A stretch of 64,000 nucleotides of DNA, from NCBI GenBank assembly GCA_030651575.1, contig JAUSFB010000073.1:186001-250000 (forward strand), written 5' to 3'. A model generated the notes under the pieces. The model saw only the letters and a list, made by a program, of their open reading frames with translations. It was not told the origin of the DNA and ran no database searches. How positions within the stretch are numbered: position 1 is the stretch's first letter; every line of letters begins with the position of its first letter. The stretch comes from Phaeospirillum sp. Lineage in GTDB: Bacteria; Pseudomonadota; Alphaproteobacteria; Rhodospirillales; Magnetospirillaceae. A program made the position numbers and the translations under genes. Shown one piece after another: positions 52,125-62,814 of the stretch.

Positions 52125-52852
52125 TCTCCGGCCGGTGACCGGCTCAGGCCCGCGTTCGAAAGGACGCGGGCCTGTTTCTTGACGCCGCACATCACCGCGA
52201 AGCTGACATTCTTATAGCGGCACTCCACCTCGGTCAGCCCGGCCCGACGCAACCAGTCCAGTTGCGGATCCAGCGGGGTGCGGCGGTCCAGGGTCTGGCG
52301 CTGGATGGCGGCGGCGATCTCGGAGTCCTCCAGGCCGCTGGCCTTGACCGTCTCGAACCAGTGCCGCCAGTAGCGATCCTCCATCTCGGGCGTGTCGCCC
52401 GCCACCTGATCGGCATTGACCAGCAGACCGCCCGGCTTCAGGGCGCGAGAGCAGGCGGCGTACAGCGCCCGCTTGCCGTCATCCTCCAGATGATGAATGG
52501 ACAACGCCGACATCACCACGTCGAACGCGGCCTCGTCGCACAAGGCGAGGTGATCCATCACCCGGAACGCCGCCGTGACGCCAGAGCCCGCGAACCGGTC
52601 CCGCGCCTGGGCCAACATACCCTCCGACAGATCGGACAGGGTGAAGTCGGCCCCGGGCAGCGCCTTGGCCACCAGCGCGCTCAACAGGCCGGTGCCAGCG
52701 CCCAGGTCCAGGATGCGGGCGTCGGGTGGGGCCAGCTCCGCCACCAGTTCCACCGCGCTGGCGTAAAAGTCGTCGAAACAGGGGATCAGCCGTCGCCGCT
52801 GACCGTCATAGGAGCGAGCGGCGGCATCGAAGGCGGTCTGGATAGAAGTCAT
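52109..52852 (-). CDS. SAM-dependent class I methyltransferase
   Basis: A 247-residue Rossmann-fold methyltransferase. Motif I is ILDLGAGTGLLSALVAKAL, motif II FTLSDLSEGMLAQARDRF, and FDVVMSALSIHHLED and LKPGGLLVNADQV follow. The substrate is unknown; the family includes ubiquinone-like and small-molecule methylases. The start at 52852 is chosen because AGGAAG lies upstream and codons before it do not align. Its last 16 codons hold the OmpA terminator stem, giving the odd C-terminus QARVLSNAGLSRSPAGDYFSK. Confidence 0.85.
   Translation of the reverse strand: MTSIQTAFDAAARSYDGQRRRLIPCFDDFYASAVELVAELAPPDARILDLGAGTGLLSALVAKALPGADFTLSDLSEGMLAQARDRFAGSGVTAAFRVMDHLALCDEAAFDVVMSALSIHHLEDDGKRALYAACSRALKPGGLLVNADQVAGDTPEMEDRYWRHWFETVKASGLEDSEIAAAIQRQTLDRRTPLDPQLDWLRRAGLTEVECRYKNVSFAVMCGVKKQARVLSNAGLSRSPAGDYFSK
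52145..52177 (+). terminator. Terminator of the OmpA-family gene
   Basis: CAGGCCCGCGT (52145-52155) and ACGCGGGCCTG (52164-52174) form an 11-bp stem followed by TTT, within the coding end of the convergent methyltransferase. Confidence 0.8.
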
Positions 52853-52947
52853 TGCATTACCACTTCCTAAAATACGGATCGTTCCCCACACTGGACATCT
52901 TCGACTATCATCTCCCATTCCACCTTCCGATCAAGACCGAGGCGCCC

Positions 52948-53949
52948 GTGACCCAGGAACATCCCTTCGCCCACTATGTCCGCATCCTCGGCAAGGGGCC
53001 GCGCCTGTCGCGTCCCCTGACCTTCGAGGAGGCACGCGACGGTTTTCGCATGGTGATGCGGGGCGAGGTCGAGCCGGTCCAGCTGGGCGCCTTCCTCTGC
53101 CTGCTGCGGGTCAAGACCGAGACGCCGGAGGAAGCCGCCGGTCTGGCCGCCGCCATCCGCGAGACGGTGACCCCGCCGGCCGGCTGCCCCCCCGTGGACC
53201 TCGACTGGTCGTCTTATGCCGGCAAGACCCGCCAACTGCCGTATTACCTGCTGGCGGCGCTGCTGCTGGCCGGCCACGGCGTCCGGGTGTTCATGCACGG
53301 CTCGGAACACCATACCGCCGGACGGGTCTGGACCTCGGAAGCCCTGGCGGCGCTGGGGGTACCGGTCTCGACCACCGCCGCCGACGCGGCGACCCGGCTG
53401 GAACGGGCCAATTTCGCCTATATGACGCTGGAACACCTGTCGCCGCCGCTGCACGGCATCATGGAGCTGCGGCACCTGCTGGGGCTGCGCTCGCCCATCC
53501 ACACGATCGCCCGGATGATCAACCCGTTCCGGGCGGCCTGCTCCATCAACAGCGTGTCGCACCCCAACTACGCCCCGGTGCATCAGGCGGCGTCGCGCCT
53601 GCTGGGCGAGACCCGCATGGCGGTGTTCAAGGGTGAGGGCGGCGAGGTCGAACGCCGGCCGGAAAAGGCCTGCGAAGTGCTGTCGCTGGTGGACGGACAG
53701 CCGCTGGCCGAGGACTGGCCGGCGCTGGTCTCCGGCACGCGCGCGCATGAGGACAGCCTGGATCTCGGCCGCCTCAAGGCGCTGTGGACCGGCGCGGAGT
53801 CCGACGAGACCGCGACCGCCGTCATCAGCGGCACCACCGCCATCGCGCTCCGGGCCATGGGCCGCGCCGCCTCCATCGACGAGGCCGAGGGCATGGCCCT
53901 GGCCATGTGGCGGGACCGGGTGCGCACAACGGTTCCGGGGGCGGCGTGA
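52948..53949 (+). CDS. TrpD2/YbiB-like glycosyl transferase family protein
   Basis: A 333-residue relative of anthranilate phosphoribosyltransferase. A helical N-terminal domain (LTFEEARDGFRMVMRGEVEPVQLGAFLCLLRVKTETPEEAAGL) and an alpha/beta domain (GHGVRVFMHGSEHHTAGRVWTSEALAALGVPV, LRSPIHTIARMINPF) are present. The classical GTGGD PRPP loop of TrpD is absent, as in TrpD2/YbiB proteins, which bind nucleic acid instead. The GTG start at 52948 has GAGG seven bases upstream. It ends in a GTGA overlap with the CobB/CbiA-like gene. What the coupled pair does together is not clear. Confidence 0.82.
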   Translation: MTQEHPFAHYVRILGKGPRLSRPLTFEEARDGFRMVMRGEVEPVQLGAFLCLLRVKTETPEEAAGLAAAIRETVTPPAGCPPVDLDWSSYAGKTRQLPYYLLAALLLAGHGVRVFMHGSEHHTAGRVWTSEALAALGVPVSTTAADAATRLERANFAYMTLEHLSPPLHGIMELRHLLGLRSPIHTIARMINPFRAACSINSVSHPNYAPVHQAASRLLGETRMAVFKGEGGEVERRPEKACEVLSLVDGQPLAEDWPALVSGTRAHEDSLDLGRLKALWTGAESDETATAVISGTTAIALRAMGRAASIDEAEGMALAMWRDRVRTTVPGAA

Positions 53950-55361
53950 GCACTCGCCCGGCCCCCCGCCTGCTGATCTCGGCCGCTCATAAATCCTCGG
54001 GCAAGACCACGGTGACGGTGGGCCTCGCCGCCGCCCTCACCGCCCGAGGCCTCAAGGTCCAGCCGTTCAAGAAAGGCCCCGACTATATCGATCCGCTGTG
54101 GCTATCGGCCGCCACCGGCCGTGATTGCCGCAATCTCGACTTCCACACCCAGCCGCCCCTGCAGATCCGCGAGACCTTCGAGCGCCATTCGCGCGGCGCC
54201 GATCTCAGCCTGATCGAAGGCAATAAGGGCCTGTATGACGGCGTCGATCTGGAGGGCTCCAACTCCTCGGCCATGCTGGCCAACTGGCTGGAGGCCCCGG
54301 TGGTGCTGGTGGTCGATTGCGCCGGCATGACGCGGGGCGTCGCGCCGTTGCTGCTGGGCTATCAGGCCTTCGACCCCACCTTGCGCATCGCTGGCGTCAT
54401 CCTCAACAAGGTCAGCGGCCCCCGTCACGAGAAGAAGCTGCGGGAGGTGGTGGCCCACTACACCCGTATTCCGGTGCTGGGCGCAGTCCATCGCGGACCC
54501 GACATGGAGATCATGGAACGGCATCTGGGGCTGGTGCCCGCCAACGAGGCCGAGGCCGCCGCCCAGGCCATCGCCCGCCTTGCCGGGGCGGTGGCGTCCC
54601 AGGTCGATCTGGACGCCCTGCTGGCCCTGGCGAACCAGGCCCCGGAAGCGGAAGTCTTCGACGCCGCCGCGCCGGCTCTGCCGCGCCCGTCCCTGCGCAT
54701 CGGCGTCGCGCAGGACGCCGCCTTTGGCTTTTACTATCCCGACGACCTGGACGCGCTGCGCCGGGCCGGGGCCGAGCCGGTACCGTTCGACACCCTGGCC
54801 GATCCGCGCCTGCCGCCCGACCTCGACGGGCTGTTCATCGGCGGCGGCTTTCCCGAGGCCCATATGGCGGCGCTGGAGGCCAACGCCTCGCTGCGGGCCG
54901 AGATCAGGGCCAGAGGTGAAGCCGGCCTGCCGATCTATGCCGAATGCGGCGGCCTGATGTATCTGTCACGCGCCATCGTCTGGAAGGGCGAACGCCACGC
55001 CATGGTCGGACTGGTTCCCGGCGACGCGGTGATGCACAAGACGCCGCAGGGGCGCGGCTATGTGCGCCTGCGCGAGACCGCCGATTTCCCCTGGCCCCGG
55101 CTGGAAGACGGCCCCGGCGTCATGCCGGCCCACGAATTCCACCACTCCCGCCTGGAGAATATCGAGGGCTCGCCCCGCTTCGCCTATCAGGTGGTGCGCG
55201 GCGCCGGCATCGCCGAGAAACAAGACGGCATCATCGTCGGCAACACCCTGGCCTGCTACGCCCATATGCGCAGCGTCGGCGCCAACCCCTGGGCACCCCG
55301 CTTCGTCGCCTTCGTGCGGAGCAAGAAGACCATCGACCGGAATTTCCCGCGCCGGGACTAA
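53946..55361 (+). CDS. CobB/CbiA-type cobyrinic acid a,c-diamide synthase
   Basis: A 471-residue ATP-dependent amidase. The P-loop HKSSGKTTVTVGLAAAL is at 15-32, DYIDPLWLS and LIEGNKGLYDGVD follow, and the C-terminal class I glutamine amidotransferase domain has GGGFPEAHM, the nucleophile Cys in YAECGGLMYLS, and HEFHHSRLENI. It amidates corrin or siroheme side chains. No other cobalamin gene is nearby, and in sulfur oxidisers the related DsrN amidates the siroheme of reverse sulfite reductase, so DsrN is a fair alternative. The start GTG overlaps the upstream stop. Confidence 0.85.
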   Translation: MSTRPAPRLLISAAHKSSGKTTVTVGLAAALTARGLKVQPFKKGPDYIDPLWLSAATGRDCRNLDFHTQPPLQIRETFERHSRGADLSLIEGNKGLYDGVDLEGSNSSAMLANWLEAPVVLVVDCAGMTRGVAPLLLGYQAFDPTLRIAGVILNKVSGPRHEKKLREVVAHYTRIPVLGAVHRGPDMEIMERHLGLVPANEAEAAAQAIARLAGAVASQVDLDALLALANQAPEAEVFDAAAPALPRPSLRIGVAQDAAFGFYYPDDLDALRRAGAEPVPFDTLADPRLPPDLDGLFIGGGFPEAHMAALEANASLRAEIRARGEAGLPIYAECGGLMYLSRAIVWKGERHAMVGLVPGDAVMHKTPQGRGYVRLRETADFPWPRLEDGPGVMPAHEFHHSRLENIEGSPRFAYQVVRGAGIAEKQDGIIVGNTLACYAHMRSVGANPWAPRFVAFVRSKKTIDRNFPRRD

Positions 55362-55464
55362 ACCGAAAACGCCATCAAAACCGGGGCGCCCGGTCGTTGA
55401 AAAATCCGCGCTGCGTCATGCAACTAGAACGCTTCGGCCTGAAACCGGAGCGCTCCAACAGCCC

Positions 55465-56811
<1,347 letters not shown>

Positions 56812-56813
56812 CG

Positions 56814-57266
56814 CTATTCGATGATCATCAAGGGTTCGCCGAATTCCACCGGCTGGCTGTCGGTCACCAGGATACGGGTGACCTTGCCGCCGCGCGGAGC
56901 CCGGATCGGATTAAAGGTCTTCATGGCCTCGATCAGCATGATCGTCTGCCCCTCGGCGACCACGTCGCCGGGATTGATGAACTTGGTGGCGCCGGGTTCG
57001 GGCGACAGGTAGGCGATGCCCACCATCGGCGAGGTCACCGCGCCGGGATGATCGGCGTCGCTGGCCGCCGCCTGACCGGGCTGCGCCACCGGATGGGCGA
57101 CATGAGCCGAAGCCGAGCCGTGATGGACGGTCACCGGAGCCGCCGTGCGGGCAACCCGGATCTTGACGTCGCCGACGCCATATTCGATCTCGGTGAGATT
57201 GGTCTCGTCGAGCAAGGCGGCAAGGGTGCGCACCAGCTCGCTGTCGATGGGAGTCTTGTTGCCCAT
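56814..57266 (-). CDS. accB: Biotin carboxyl carrier protein
   Basis: A 150-residue AccB. The N-terminal domain ([30 protein letters not shown]) and an Ala/Pro/His-rich linker precede the biotinyl domain with [15 protein letters not shown] and the lysine of EAMKTFN, to which biotin is attached. The start overlaps the aroQ stop by one base (TAATG), so aroQ, accB and accC are one operon. Confidence 0.96.
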   Translation of the reverse strand: MGNKTPIDSELVRTLAALLDETNLTEIEYGVGDVKIRVARTAAPVTVHHGSASAHVAHPVAQPGQAAASDADHPGAVTSPMVGIAYLSPEPGATKFINPGDVVAEGQTIMLIEAMKTFNPIRAPRGGKVTRILVTDSQPVEFGEPLMIIE

Positions 57267-57724
57267 TATGTCTGTGAACTTCCCTTGATCAGGCGCGCCA
57301 GCGCATCAAGCGCGAGGATATAGCCGTGACTGCCAAAGCCACAGATCATCCCCTTGGCCGCCTTGGCCACGTAAGAGTGATGGCGGAACGGATCCCGCTG
57401 ATGAATATTGGACAGATGCACCTCGACCGTCGGGACTTCCGCCGCCAGCAAGGCGTCGAGAATGGCGACCGAGGTGTGGGTATAGGCGCCGGCATTGATG
57501 ACGATGCCGGAGGCCCGCCCCCGGGCCTCCTGAATCCAGGTTACAAGGTCGCCCTCGTGGTTGGTCTGGCGAAACTCCAAGGCAAAGCCCTGCCCGTCGG
57601 CATGAGCCCGGCACAACGCTTCGATGTCGGAAATGCTTTCGCGCCCGTACACTTCGGGTTGTCGCGTTCCCAACATATTGAGGTTGGGGCCGTTGAGTAT
57701 GCTGATGATAGGGGTTGCGGTCAC
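57266..57724 (-). CDS. aroQ: Type II 3-dehydroquinate dehydratase
   Basis: A 152-residue type II dehydroquinase for the shikimate pathway. [19 protein letters not shown] with the catalytic Tyr, the flexible loop Arg, [16 protein letters not shown], and [17 protein letters not shown] with the catalytic His are present. The GTG at 57724 is preferred, with a GGGG ribosome site. Two upstream starts (57757 and 57805) add residues that do not align. The aroQ-accB-accC order is common in proteobacteria. Confidence 0.93.
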   Translation of the reverse strand: MTATPIISILNGPNLNMLGTRQPEVYGRESISDIEALCRAHADGQGFALEFRQTNHEGDLVTWIQEARGRASGIVINAGAYTHTSVAILDALLAAEVPTVEVHLSNIHQRDPFRHHSYVAKAAKGMICGFGSHGYILALDALARLIKGSSQT

Positions 57725-57861
57725 GTCACGTCCCCCCGTCTCCCGCTCGTTCGCCATGGCTGGGTTTATAACACGGGCGGGCGAAGGCGCAATGCTCAGA
57801 AGCATCTTCCGTCAACAAGCCTCATGACAAAGCGTCGGGCGGGAGAGTTTAACCGCCGTCG

Positions 57862-57885
57862 GCGTCCCGGCAAAAATCGGGACGC
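57862..57885. other. Hairpin upstream of thiS-thiG
   Basis: GCGTCCCG (57862-57869) pairs with CGGGACGC (57878-57885) in the 231-base gap between aroQ and thiS-thiG. No TPP riboswitch core was recognised in this gap. Confidence 0.4.
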
Positions 57886-57955
57886 GCCCCCATTGCCTCA
57901 CGCCCGCTCCGCCCCCATACTCTAGCCCTTCGATTTTATTCGATGGGGCCTGTCG

Positions 57956-58933
57956 ATGAAGCTGGTGATCAATGGTGAGGAGCGGAGCTTTTCCGCCTCC
58001 ATGAGCGTCGAGGCCCTGCTGGGCGAGCTGGGTGTGGACCCGCGCAAGGTCGCGGTCGAGCGCAACCTGGAAATCGTGCCGAAATCGGCCTATGGCCAGA
58101 TGGCGGTCAACGACGGCGACAAGCTGGAGATCGTGTCCTTCATCGGCGGCGGCTCGGGCTCGGGCTCTGACAGCTTCACGGTGGCGGGCAAGACCTTCCA
58201 CTCGCGCCTGCTGGTGGGCACCGGCAAGTATAAGGACTTCGAGGAAACCGCCAGGGCCATCGCCGAATCAGGCGCCGAGATCGTCACCGTGGCGGTGCGC
58301 CGGGTCAATCTGTCCGACCCGTCCCAGCCCATGCTGGTGGACTATGTCAGCCCCAAGAAATACACTTTCCTGCCCAACACCGCCGGCTGCTACACCGCCG
58401 ACGATTCGGTCCGCACCCTGCGGCTGGCGCGCGAGGCCGGCGGCTGGAATCTGGTCAAGCTGGAAGTCCTGGGCGACCAGACCACGCTTTACCCCAACAT
58501 GCCCGAAACCCTGAAGGCCGCCGAAGCCCTGATCAGGGACGGCTTCGAGGTGATGGTCTACTGCTCCGACGATCCCATTCAGGCCAAGATCCTGGAAGAT
58601 ATGGGCTGCGTCGCCATCATGCCGCTGGGCTCGCTGATCGGCTCGGGCCTCGGCATCCTCAACCCTGTCACCATCCGCCTGATCAAGGAGACGGTGAAGG
58701 TTCCGGTACTGGTCGACGCCGGCGTCGGCACCGCCTCGGACGCGGCGGTGGCCATGGAACTGGGTTGCGACGGGGTGTTGATGAATACCGCCATCGCCCA
58801 TGCCAGGGATCCCATCCGCATGGCGCGGGCCATGAAACTGGCGGTGGAGGCCGGCCGCCTGTCCTATCTGGCCGGCCGCATGCCCAAGAAGTCCTATGCG
58901 GACCCCAGTTCGCCGATCAGCGGGCTGATCTAG
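57956..58933 (+). CDS. thiSG: Sulfur carrier ThiS fused to thiazole synthase ThiG
   Basis: A 325-residue fusion. Residues 1-65 are ThiS ([26 protein letters not shown], ending EIVSFIGGG). After a GSGSGSDS linker, residues 75-325 are ThiG, with [19 protein letters not shown], the Schiff-base lysine in [22 protein letters not shown], and [28 protein letters not shown]. ThiG builds the thiazole phosphate of thiamine from DXP, glycine imine and the ThiS thiocarboxylate. The fusion buries the ThiS C-terminal glycine. No other thi gene is close and no TPP riboswitch was found. Confidence 0.95.
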   Translation: MKLVINGEERSFSASMSVEALLGELGVDPRKVAVERNLEIVPKSAYGQMAVNDGDKLEIVSFIGGGSGSGSDSFTVAGKTFHSRLLVGTGKYKDFEETARAIAESGAEIVTVAVRRVNLSDPSQPMLVDYVSPKKYTFLPNTAGCYTADDSVRTLRLAREAGGWNLVKLEVLGDQTTLYPNMPETLKAAEALIRDGFEVMVYCSDDPIQAKILEDMGCVAIMPLGSLIGSGLGILNPVTIRLIKETVKVPVLVDAGVGTASDAAVAMELGCDGVLMNTAIAHARDPIRMARAMKLAVEAGRLSYLAGRMPKKSYADPSSPISGLI

Positions 58934-58985
58934 CCCCCGCTACCTGCGGTATCACGTGACGCGGCGGCCGCGCTATGGATGGGGG

Positions 58986-59019
58986 TTCGACGCCGTGGAA
59001 TGGTTCCGGCGGCGTCGAA
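58986..59019 (+). terminator. Terminator-like hairpin after thiS-thiG
   Basis: TTCGACGCCG (58986-58995) pairs perfectly with CGGCGTCGAA (59010-59019), and flanking GGGG/CCCC can extend the stem. No T run follows. Confidence 0.55.
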
Positions 59020-59140
59020 TACCCCATTGATCTTAAATCATATTTCCCGGGGCCTGAATTTATTTTCCAAGCGCCCGGAATTTTCACTTTTCATCGCGGA
59101 AAATCAGCGTATATACCGGCTTCAGGACAGACGTACAGCG

Positions 59141-59488
59141 CACGTGCCTCTGATCGTTCGCGATCAGGCAACGACGTCAAAGGCGTCTTCCGGGTGCAAG
59201 CGGGGTGAAAACCCCCGGTGCTTGGAGGAAATCTTATGAACTCGATTGCTCGGCACGCTTTGGCGTCGTCCGGATTTATTTCTCCCTCCTATCAGGAACC
59301 CGCGCTACAGCTGGGCTGGGCCATGCTGTGGTCCGATGTTCGAAGTACGTCCAAACGGGCCTGACGGCATCCCTCGATTTGCCGTCACTGCCGGACCCTG
59401 TCCCCTCTGCCCGAGGGGAACACGGGGTCCGACTCTGCCTATTCGGCCTAGCCGTGGACCCATCGAAGGGTCCGTTTGGAGACTTGCC
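59141..59488 (+). promoter_or_regulatory. Structured mRNA leader of the ornithine/lysine decarboxylase gene (speF-type candidate)
   Basis: In order: a CTGATCG-TTCG-CGATCAG hairpin (59150-59167), a GGGGT-GAAA-ACCCC hairpin inside an AAGC/GCTT outer pair just before a strong ribosome site, a 42-codon leader ORF (59236-59364), hairpin A (GGACCC 59393-59398 with GGGTCC 59425-59430), and hairpin B (GGACCC 59456-59461 with GGGTCC 59468-59473) eight bases before the gene's ribosome site. The repeats allow alternative pairings. Alphaproteobacterial decarboxylase genes of this kind are known to carry the speF RNA motif. Confidence 0.55.
59236..59364 (+). CDS. 42-residue leader peptide ORF
   Basis: MNSIARHALASSGFISP... 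begins at 59236 behind a near-perfect GGAGG site seven bases upstream and ends at TGA 59362-59364. It lies wholly in the leader of the decarboxylase gene, 29 bases before hairpin A. The peptide has no recognised family, contains SPSYQEPALQ and LGWAMLW segments, and could stall or release ribosomes to switch the downstream hairpins. Translation is inferred from the ribosome site. Confidence 0.55.
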   Translation: MNSIARHALASSGFISPSYQEPALQLGWAMLWSDVRSTSKRA

Positions 59489-60619
59489 ATGACCGCCAAG
59501 ATCGCCCGCTTCCTGGAAGAAGTTCAGCCCGCCACCCCCTGTCTGGTCGTCGATCTGGACGTGGTCCGACAGAACTATCTGGACATCCGGCATTGGCTGC
59601 CGGTGGCCGAAGTGTTCTACGCGGTCAAGGCCAATCCGGCCGCCGAGATCGTCTCCCTGCTGACCGGGCTGGGCTCAAACTTCGACGTCGCCAGCCCCGG
59701 CGAGATCGATCTGTGCCTGGAGGCCGGCGCCTCGGCGGATCGCATCTCGTTCGGCAATACCATCAAGAAGCAGCGCGACATCGCCTATGCCTATGAAAAA
59801 GGCGTGACCCTCTACGCCTTCGACTCCGAGGCCGAGTTGGAAAAGCTGGCGCAGTCCGCCCCCGGCTCGCGGGTGTTCTGCCGCATCCTGATGACCTGCG
59901 ACGGCGCCGAATGGCCGTTGTCGCGCAAGTTCGGCTGCGAGGTCGACATGGCCCGCGATCTGCTGATCCGCGCCCGCGACCTTGGCCTCGACCCCTATGG
60001 CGTCTCGTTCCATGTGGGCAGCCAACAGACCGACGTGTCGCAGTGGGACATCGCGGTGGGCAAGACCGCCATGCTGTTCACCGAACTGGCCGCCGCCGGC
60101 ATCGAGTTGCGCATGGTCAATCTGGGCGGCGGCCTGCCGACCAAGTACCGCACCGACGTTCCCACCATGGAGTGCTACGCCGACGCCATCATGCACGCCA
60201 TGACCCGACATTTCGGCAATGACATCCCGGCCATGATCATCGAGCCGGGCCGGGGCATGGTCGGCAATTCCGGCATCCTCGAAGCCGAGGTCGTGCTGAT
60301 CAGCCGCAAGAGCTACGACGAGGACATCCGCTGGGTCTATCTGGACGTGGGCAAGTTCGGCGGTCTGGCCGAGACCATGGACGAAGCCATCAAATACCGC
60401 ATCGAGACCCCCTACGGGGATGACGAAACCGGCCCGGTGGCCCTGGCCGGCCCTACCTGCGACTCCGCCGATATCCTCTACGAAAAGTGCGGCTATCGCA
60501 TGCCGCTGTCGCTCAAGGTCGGCGACAAGGTCCGCATCCTGTCCACCGGAGCCTATACCAGCAGCTACTCGGCGGTGAACTTCAACGGCTTCGCCCCGCT
60601 GAAGACCTATTTCGTCTGA
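59489..60619 (+). CDS. Ornithine/lysine decarboxylase (PLP, fold type III)
   Basis: A 376-residue alanine-racemase-fold decarboxylase, like alphaproteobacterial Odc/Ldc. The PLP lysine is Lys47 in FYAVKANPAAE. HVGSQQTD, VNLGGGLPTKY, EPGRGMVGNSG and the catalytic Cys in GPTCDSADILYE are present. It makes putrescine, cadaverine or both. The 376-residue length separates it from meso-diaminopimelate decarboxylase. The ATG at 59489 has GGAG seven bases upstream. The leader suggests control by polyamines or ornithine. Confidence 0.92.
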   Translation: MTAKIARFLEEVQPATPCLVVDLDVVRQNYLDIRHWLPVAEVFYAVKANPAAEIVSLLTGLGSNFDVASPGEIDLCLEAGASADRISFGNTIKKQRDIAYAYEKGVTLYAFDSEAELEKLAQSAPGSRVFCRILMTCDGAEWPLSRKFGCEVDMARDLLIRARDLGLDPYGVSFHVGSQQTDVSQWDIAVGKTAMLFTELAAAGIELRMVNLGGGLPTKYRTDVPTMECYADAIMHAMTRHFGNDIPAMIIEPGRGMVGNSGILEAEVVLISRKSYDEDIRWVYLDVGKFGGLAETMDEAIKYRIETPYGDDETGPVALAGPTCDSADILYEKCGYRMPLSLKVGDKVRILSTGAYTSSYSAVNFNGFAPLKTYFV

Positions 60620-60730
60620 GACCGGGCAGGCAAGAGTCCCATATTGCACGTTCTCCCCCCGGTGTTTCCAGGCTACCATGACCACCTTTCGAGATAGACT
60701 GGTCCATATGACCGGCCAGGGAGGGGCATC

Positions 60731-62632
60731 ATGTTTTCGAGCGTACGCATCGGAGGGAGACTGGCCGCCCTGACATCCGTGATGGCCCTGTTCCTGGTCG
60801 CGATCGCCTGGGTCGGTCTGGTCGGTCAGTCCTCCATCCTTGCCGGTCTCAAAACGGTCTACGAGGACCGCACCATGGCCCTGGTCCAGTTGAACGGCAT
60901 CGGCGATTCGCTCCACCGCATGCGGGCGTACGCCATCTACGCCGCCTCCGGGGCCGCCTCCGACCGCATGGAACCGCTGCTGACCGATGTCGCCAGACTG
61001 GACAAAAAGACCAACTCGGTGCTGAAGGACTACCTCTCGACCTACCTTACTCCGGAAGAAAAGCTTATCGCCGACCGGTTCGCCAAGGCCCTGCCCGCTT
61101 ATCAGGAAAGCCGCAACCGCACCTTGGCGCTGGCCAAGGCCGCCGACCATGCCGCGTCCATGGCCAATATGGCCGCCGATGCCGGCCCCAAATTCATGGC
61201 GGCGGTGACCGAACTGGATGCGCTGGTGGCCTTGCAGGACCGCGTCGCCAAGGAAGAATTCGACAAAGGCCTCAAGACTGCCGCCGACAGCCGGACCATG
61301 GCCCTGATCGTGACCGGGCTGGCCCTGCTGATCGGAATCGGCCTTGCCGTCGTCATCGTGAAATCCATCACCACGCCGTTGGGCGGCATCCTGGCGGCCA
61401 TGGCCCGCCTTGCCCAGGGCGATCGCGGCGTCGAGATCGCCGGCGCCGAACGGGGCGATGAAGTCGGCGACATCAGCCGCGCGGTGGCAGTGTTCAAACA
61501 GGCCGCCATCGACAAGCACCGCATGGAGGAAGAACAAAAAGCCGCCGACGAAGCCCAGCGTCAGGCCGAAGTCGAACAGCGTACCCGTGAGACCGCCATC
61601 GTCGCCGAAGTCGCCGAAGTCGCCAGGGCGGCCAGCACCGGCGACCTTGACCGCCGAATCGACCTGGAAGGCAAGTCCGGCTTCCTGCGCGACCTGTGCG
61701 AGGGCGTCAATACCCTGGTCCATCTGACCGGCGTGGCGCTGCGGGACGTCGCCTCGGTCCTGGGCGCCGTGGCGCAGGGCGACCTGACCAAGCGCATCAC
61801 CAACCCCTATGGCGGCCTGTTCGATCGCCTGAAGGGCGACGTCAACCAGACCGCCGACAAGCTGTCCGAGATCGTCGCCAACATCAACGGGGCCGCCAGC
61901 CAGATCGGCTCGGCCGCTTCCGAGGTCGCGGCCGGATCACAGGACCTGTCCCAACGCTCGGAAGAACAAGCCAGCGCCCTGGAAGAAACCGCGGCCTCCA
62001 TGGAGGAGCTGGCCTCCACCGTGCGCCAGAACGCCGGCAACGCCCAACAGGCCAACCAACTGGCGGCGGGCGCCCGCGATGTCGCCGCCTCGGGCGGCCA
62101 AGTGGTGGCCGACGCCGTGTCCGCCATGTCGAGAATCGAGGGAAGCTCGCAAAAAATCGGCGATATCGTGGGTATGATCGATGAAATCGCCTTCCAGACC
62201 AACCTGCTGGCGCTGAACGCCGCCGTCGAAGCGGCACGGGCCGGCGATGCCGGCAAGGGCTTTGCCGTGGTGGCGCAAGAAGTCCGTAATCTGGCCCAAC
62301 GCTCGGCCCAGGCGTCCAAGGAAATCAAGGTCCTGATCGCCCAAAGCACCGGCGAGGTCAAATCCGGGGCCGAACTGGTCAAAGGCGCCGGAAAGACTCT
62401 GGATGAAATCCTGAGTTCCGTGACCCGCGTGGCCAACATCATTTCCGAGATCGCCTCGGCATCGTCGGAACAAGCCGCAGGGATTGATCAGATCAATCAA
62501 GCCGTTACCCAGATGGACGAAATGACCCAGCAAAACGCCGCCCTGGTCGAAGAAAGCACCGCCGCCTCCCATTCACTGGAAGACCAGTCGCGCGAACTCA
62601 ACCGCCTGATGGGCTTCTTCCGCCTCGGCTGA
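60731..62632 (+). CDS. Methyl-accepting chemotaxis protein with 4HB sensor
   Basis: A 633-residue transmembrane chemoreceptor. TM1 is about 12-35. A four-helix-bundle periplasmic sensor runs from about 36 to 190. TM2 (about 192-212, [19 protein letters not shown]) leads to HAMP ([38 protein letters not shown]). A second HAMP-like stretch ([22 protein letters not shown]) precedes the signalling domain with [41 protein letters not shown]. The tip residues fit the 36-heptad class. No C-terminal CheR-binding pentapeptide is present. GGGAGGGG gives a strong start. Confidence 0.93.
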   Translation: MFSSVRIGGRLAALTSVMALFLVAIAWVGLVGQSSILAGLKTVYEDRTMALVQLNGIGDSLHRMRAYAIYAASGAASDRMEPLLTDVARLDKKTNSVLKDYLSTYLTPEEKLIADRFAKALPAYQESRNRTLALAKAADHAASMANMAADAGPKFMAAVTELDALVALQDRVAKEEFDKGLKTAADSRTMALIVTGLALLIGIGLAVVIVKSITTPLGGILAAMARLAQGDRGVEIAGAERGDEVGDISRAVAVFKQAAIDKHRMEEEQKAADEAQRQAEVEQRTRETAIVAEVAEVARAASTGDLDRRIDLEGKSGFLRDLCEGVNTLVHLTGVALRDVASVLGAVAQGDLTKRITNPYGGLFDRLKGDVNQTADKLSEIVANINGAASQIGSAASEVAAGSQDLSQRSEEQASALEETAASMEELASTVRQNAGNAQQANQLAAGARDVAASGGQVVADAVSAMSRIEGSSQKIGDIVGMIDEIAFQTNLLALNAAVEAARAGDAGKGFAVVAQEVRNLAQRSAQASKEIKVLIAQSTGEVKSGAELVKGAGKTLDEILSSVTRVANIISEIASASSEQAAGIDQINQAVTQMDEMTQQNAALVEESTAASHSLEDQSRELNRLMGFFRLG

Positions 62633-62650
62633 CCAACCTCCAAACGAGAA

Positions 62651-62674
62651 AAGGGGGCCGAAAAGCCCCCCTTT
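62651..62674 (+). terminator. Terminator after the chemoreceptor gene
   Basis: GGGGGC (62653-62658) pairs with GCCCCC (62665-62670), extended by AAA/TTT, 20 bases beyond the stop. It may also end the tRNA-Thr transcript on the other strand. Confidence 0.75.
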
Positions 62675-62682
62675 GAAAAGAG

Positions 62683-62758
62683 TGGTGCCGGTTACAGGAT
62701 TCGAACCCGTGACCCCCTGATTACAAATCAGGTGCTCTACCAGCTGAGCTAAACCGGC
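62683..62758 (-). tRNA. tRNA-Thr (TGT)
   Basis: On the minus strand a 76-base cloverleaf with acceptor GCCGGTT/AACCGGC, anticodon loop TTTGTAA (anticodon TGT), GGTTCGAATC T-arm and encoded CCA. Confidence 0.97.
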
Positions 62759-62814
62759 GACCCGAGGGAAATTAGAGGTGAATTCCGTCAGCCGCAAGGG
62801 GGGCTTTGCGCGGT

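Noticed and set aside
57725-57955. TPP riboswitch before thiS-thiG
   Set aside because: No CTGAGA or matching P3-P5 elements are present; only a simple hairpin is seen.
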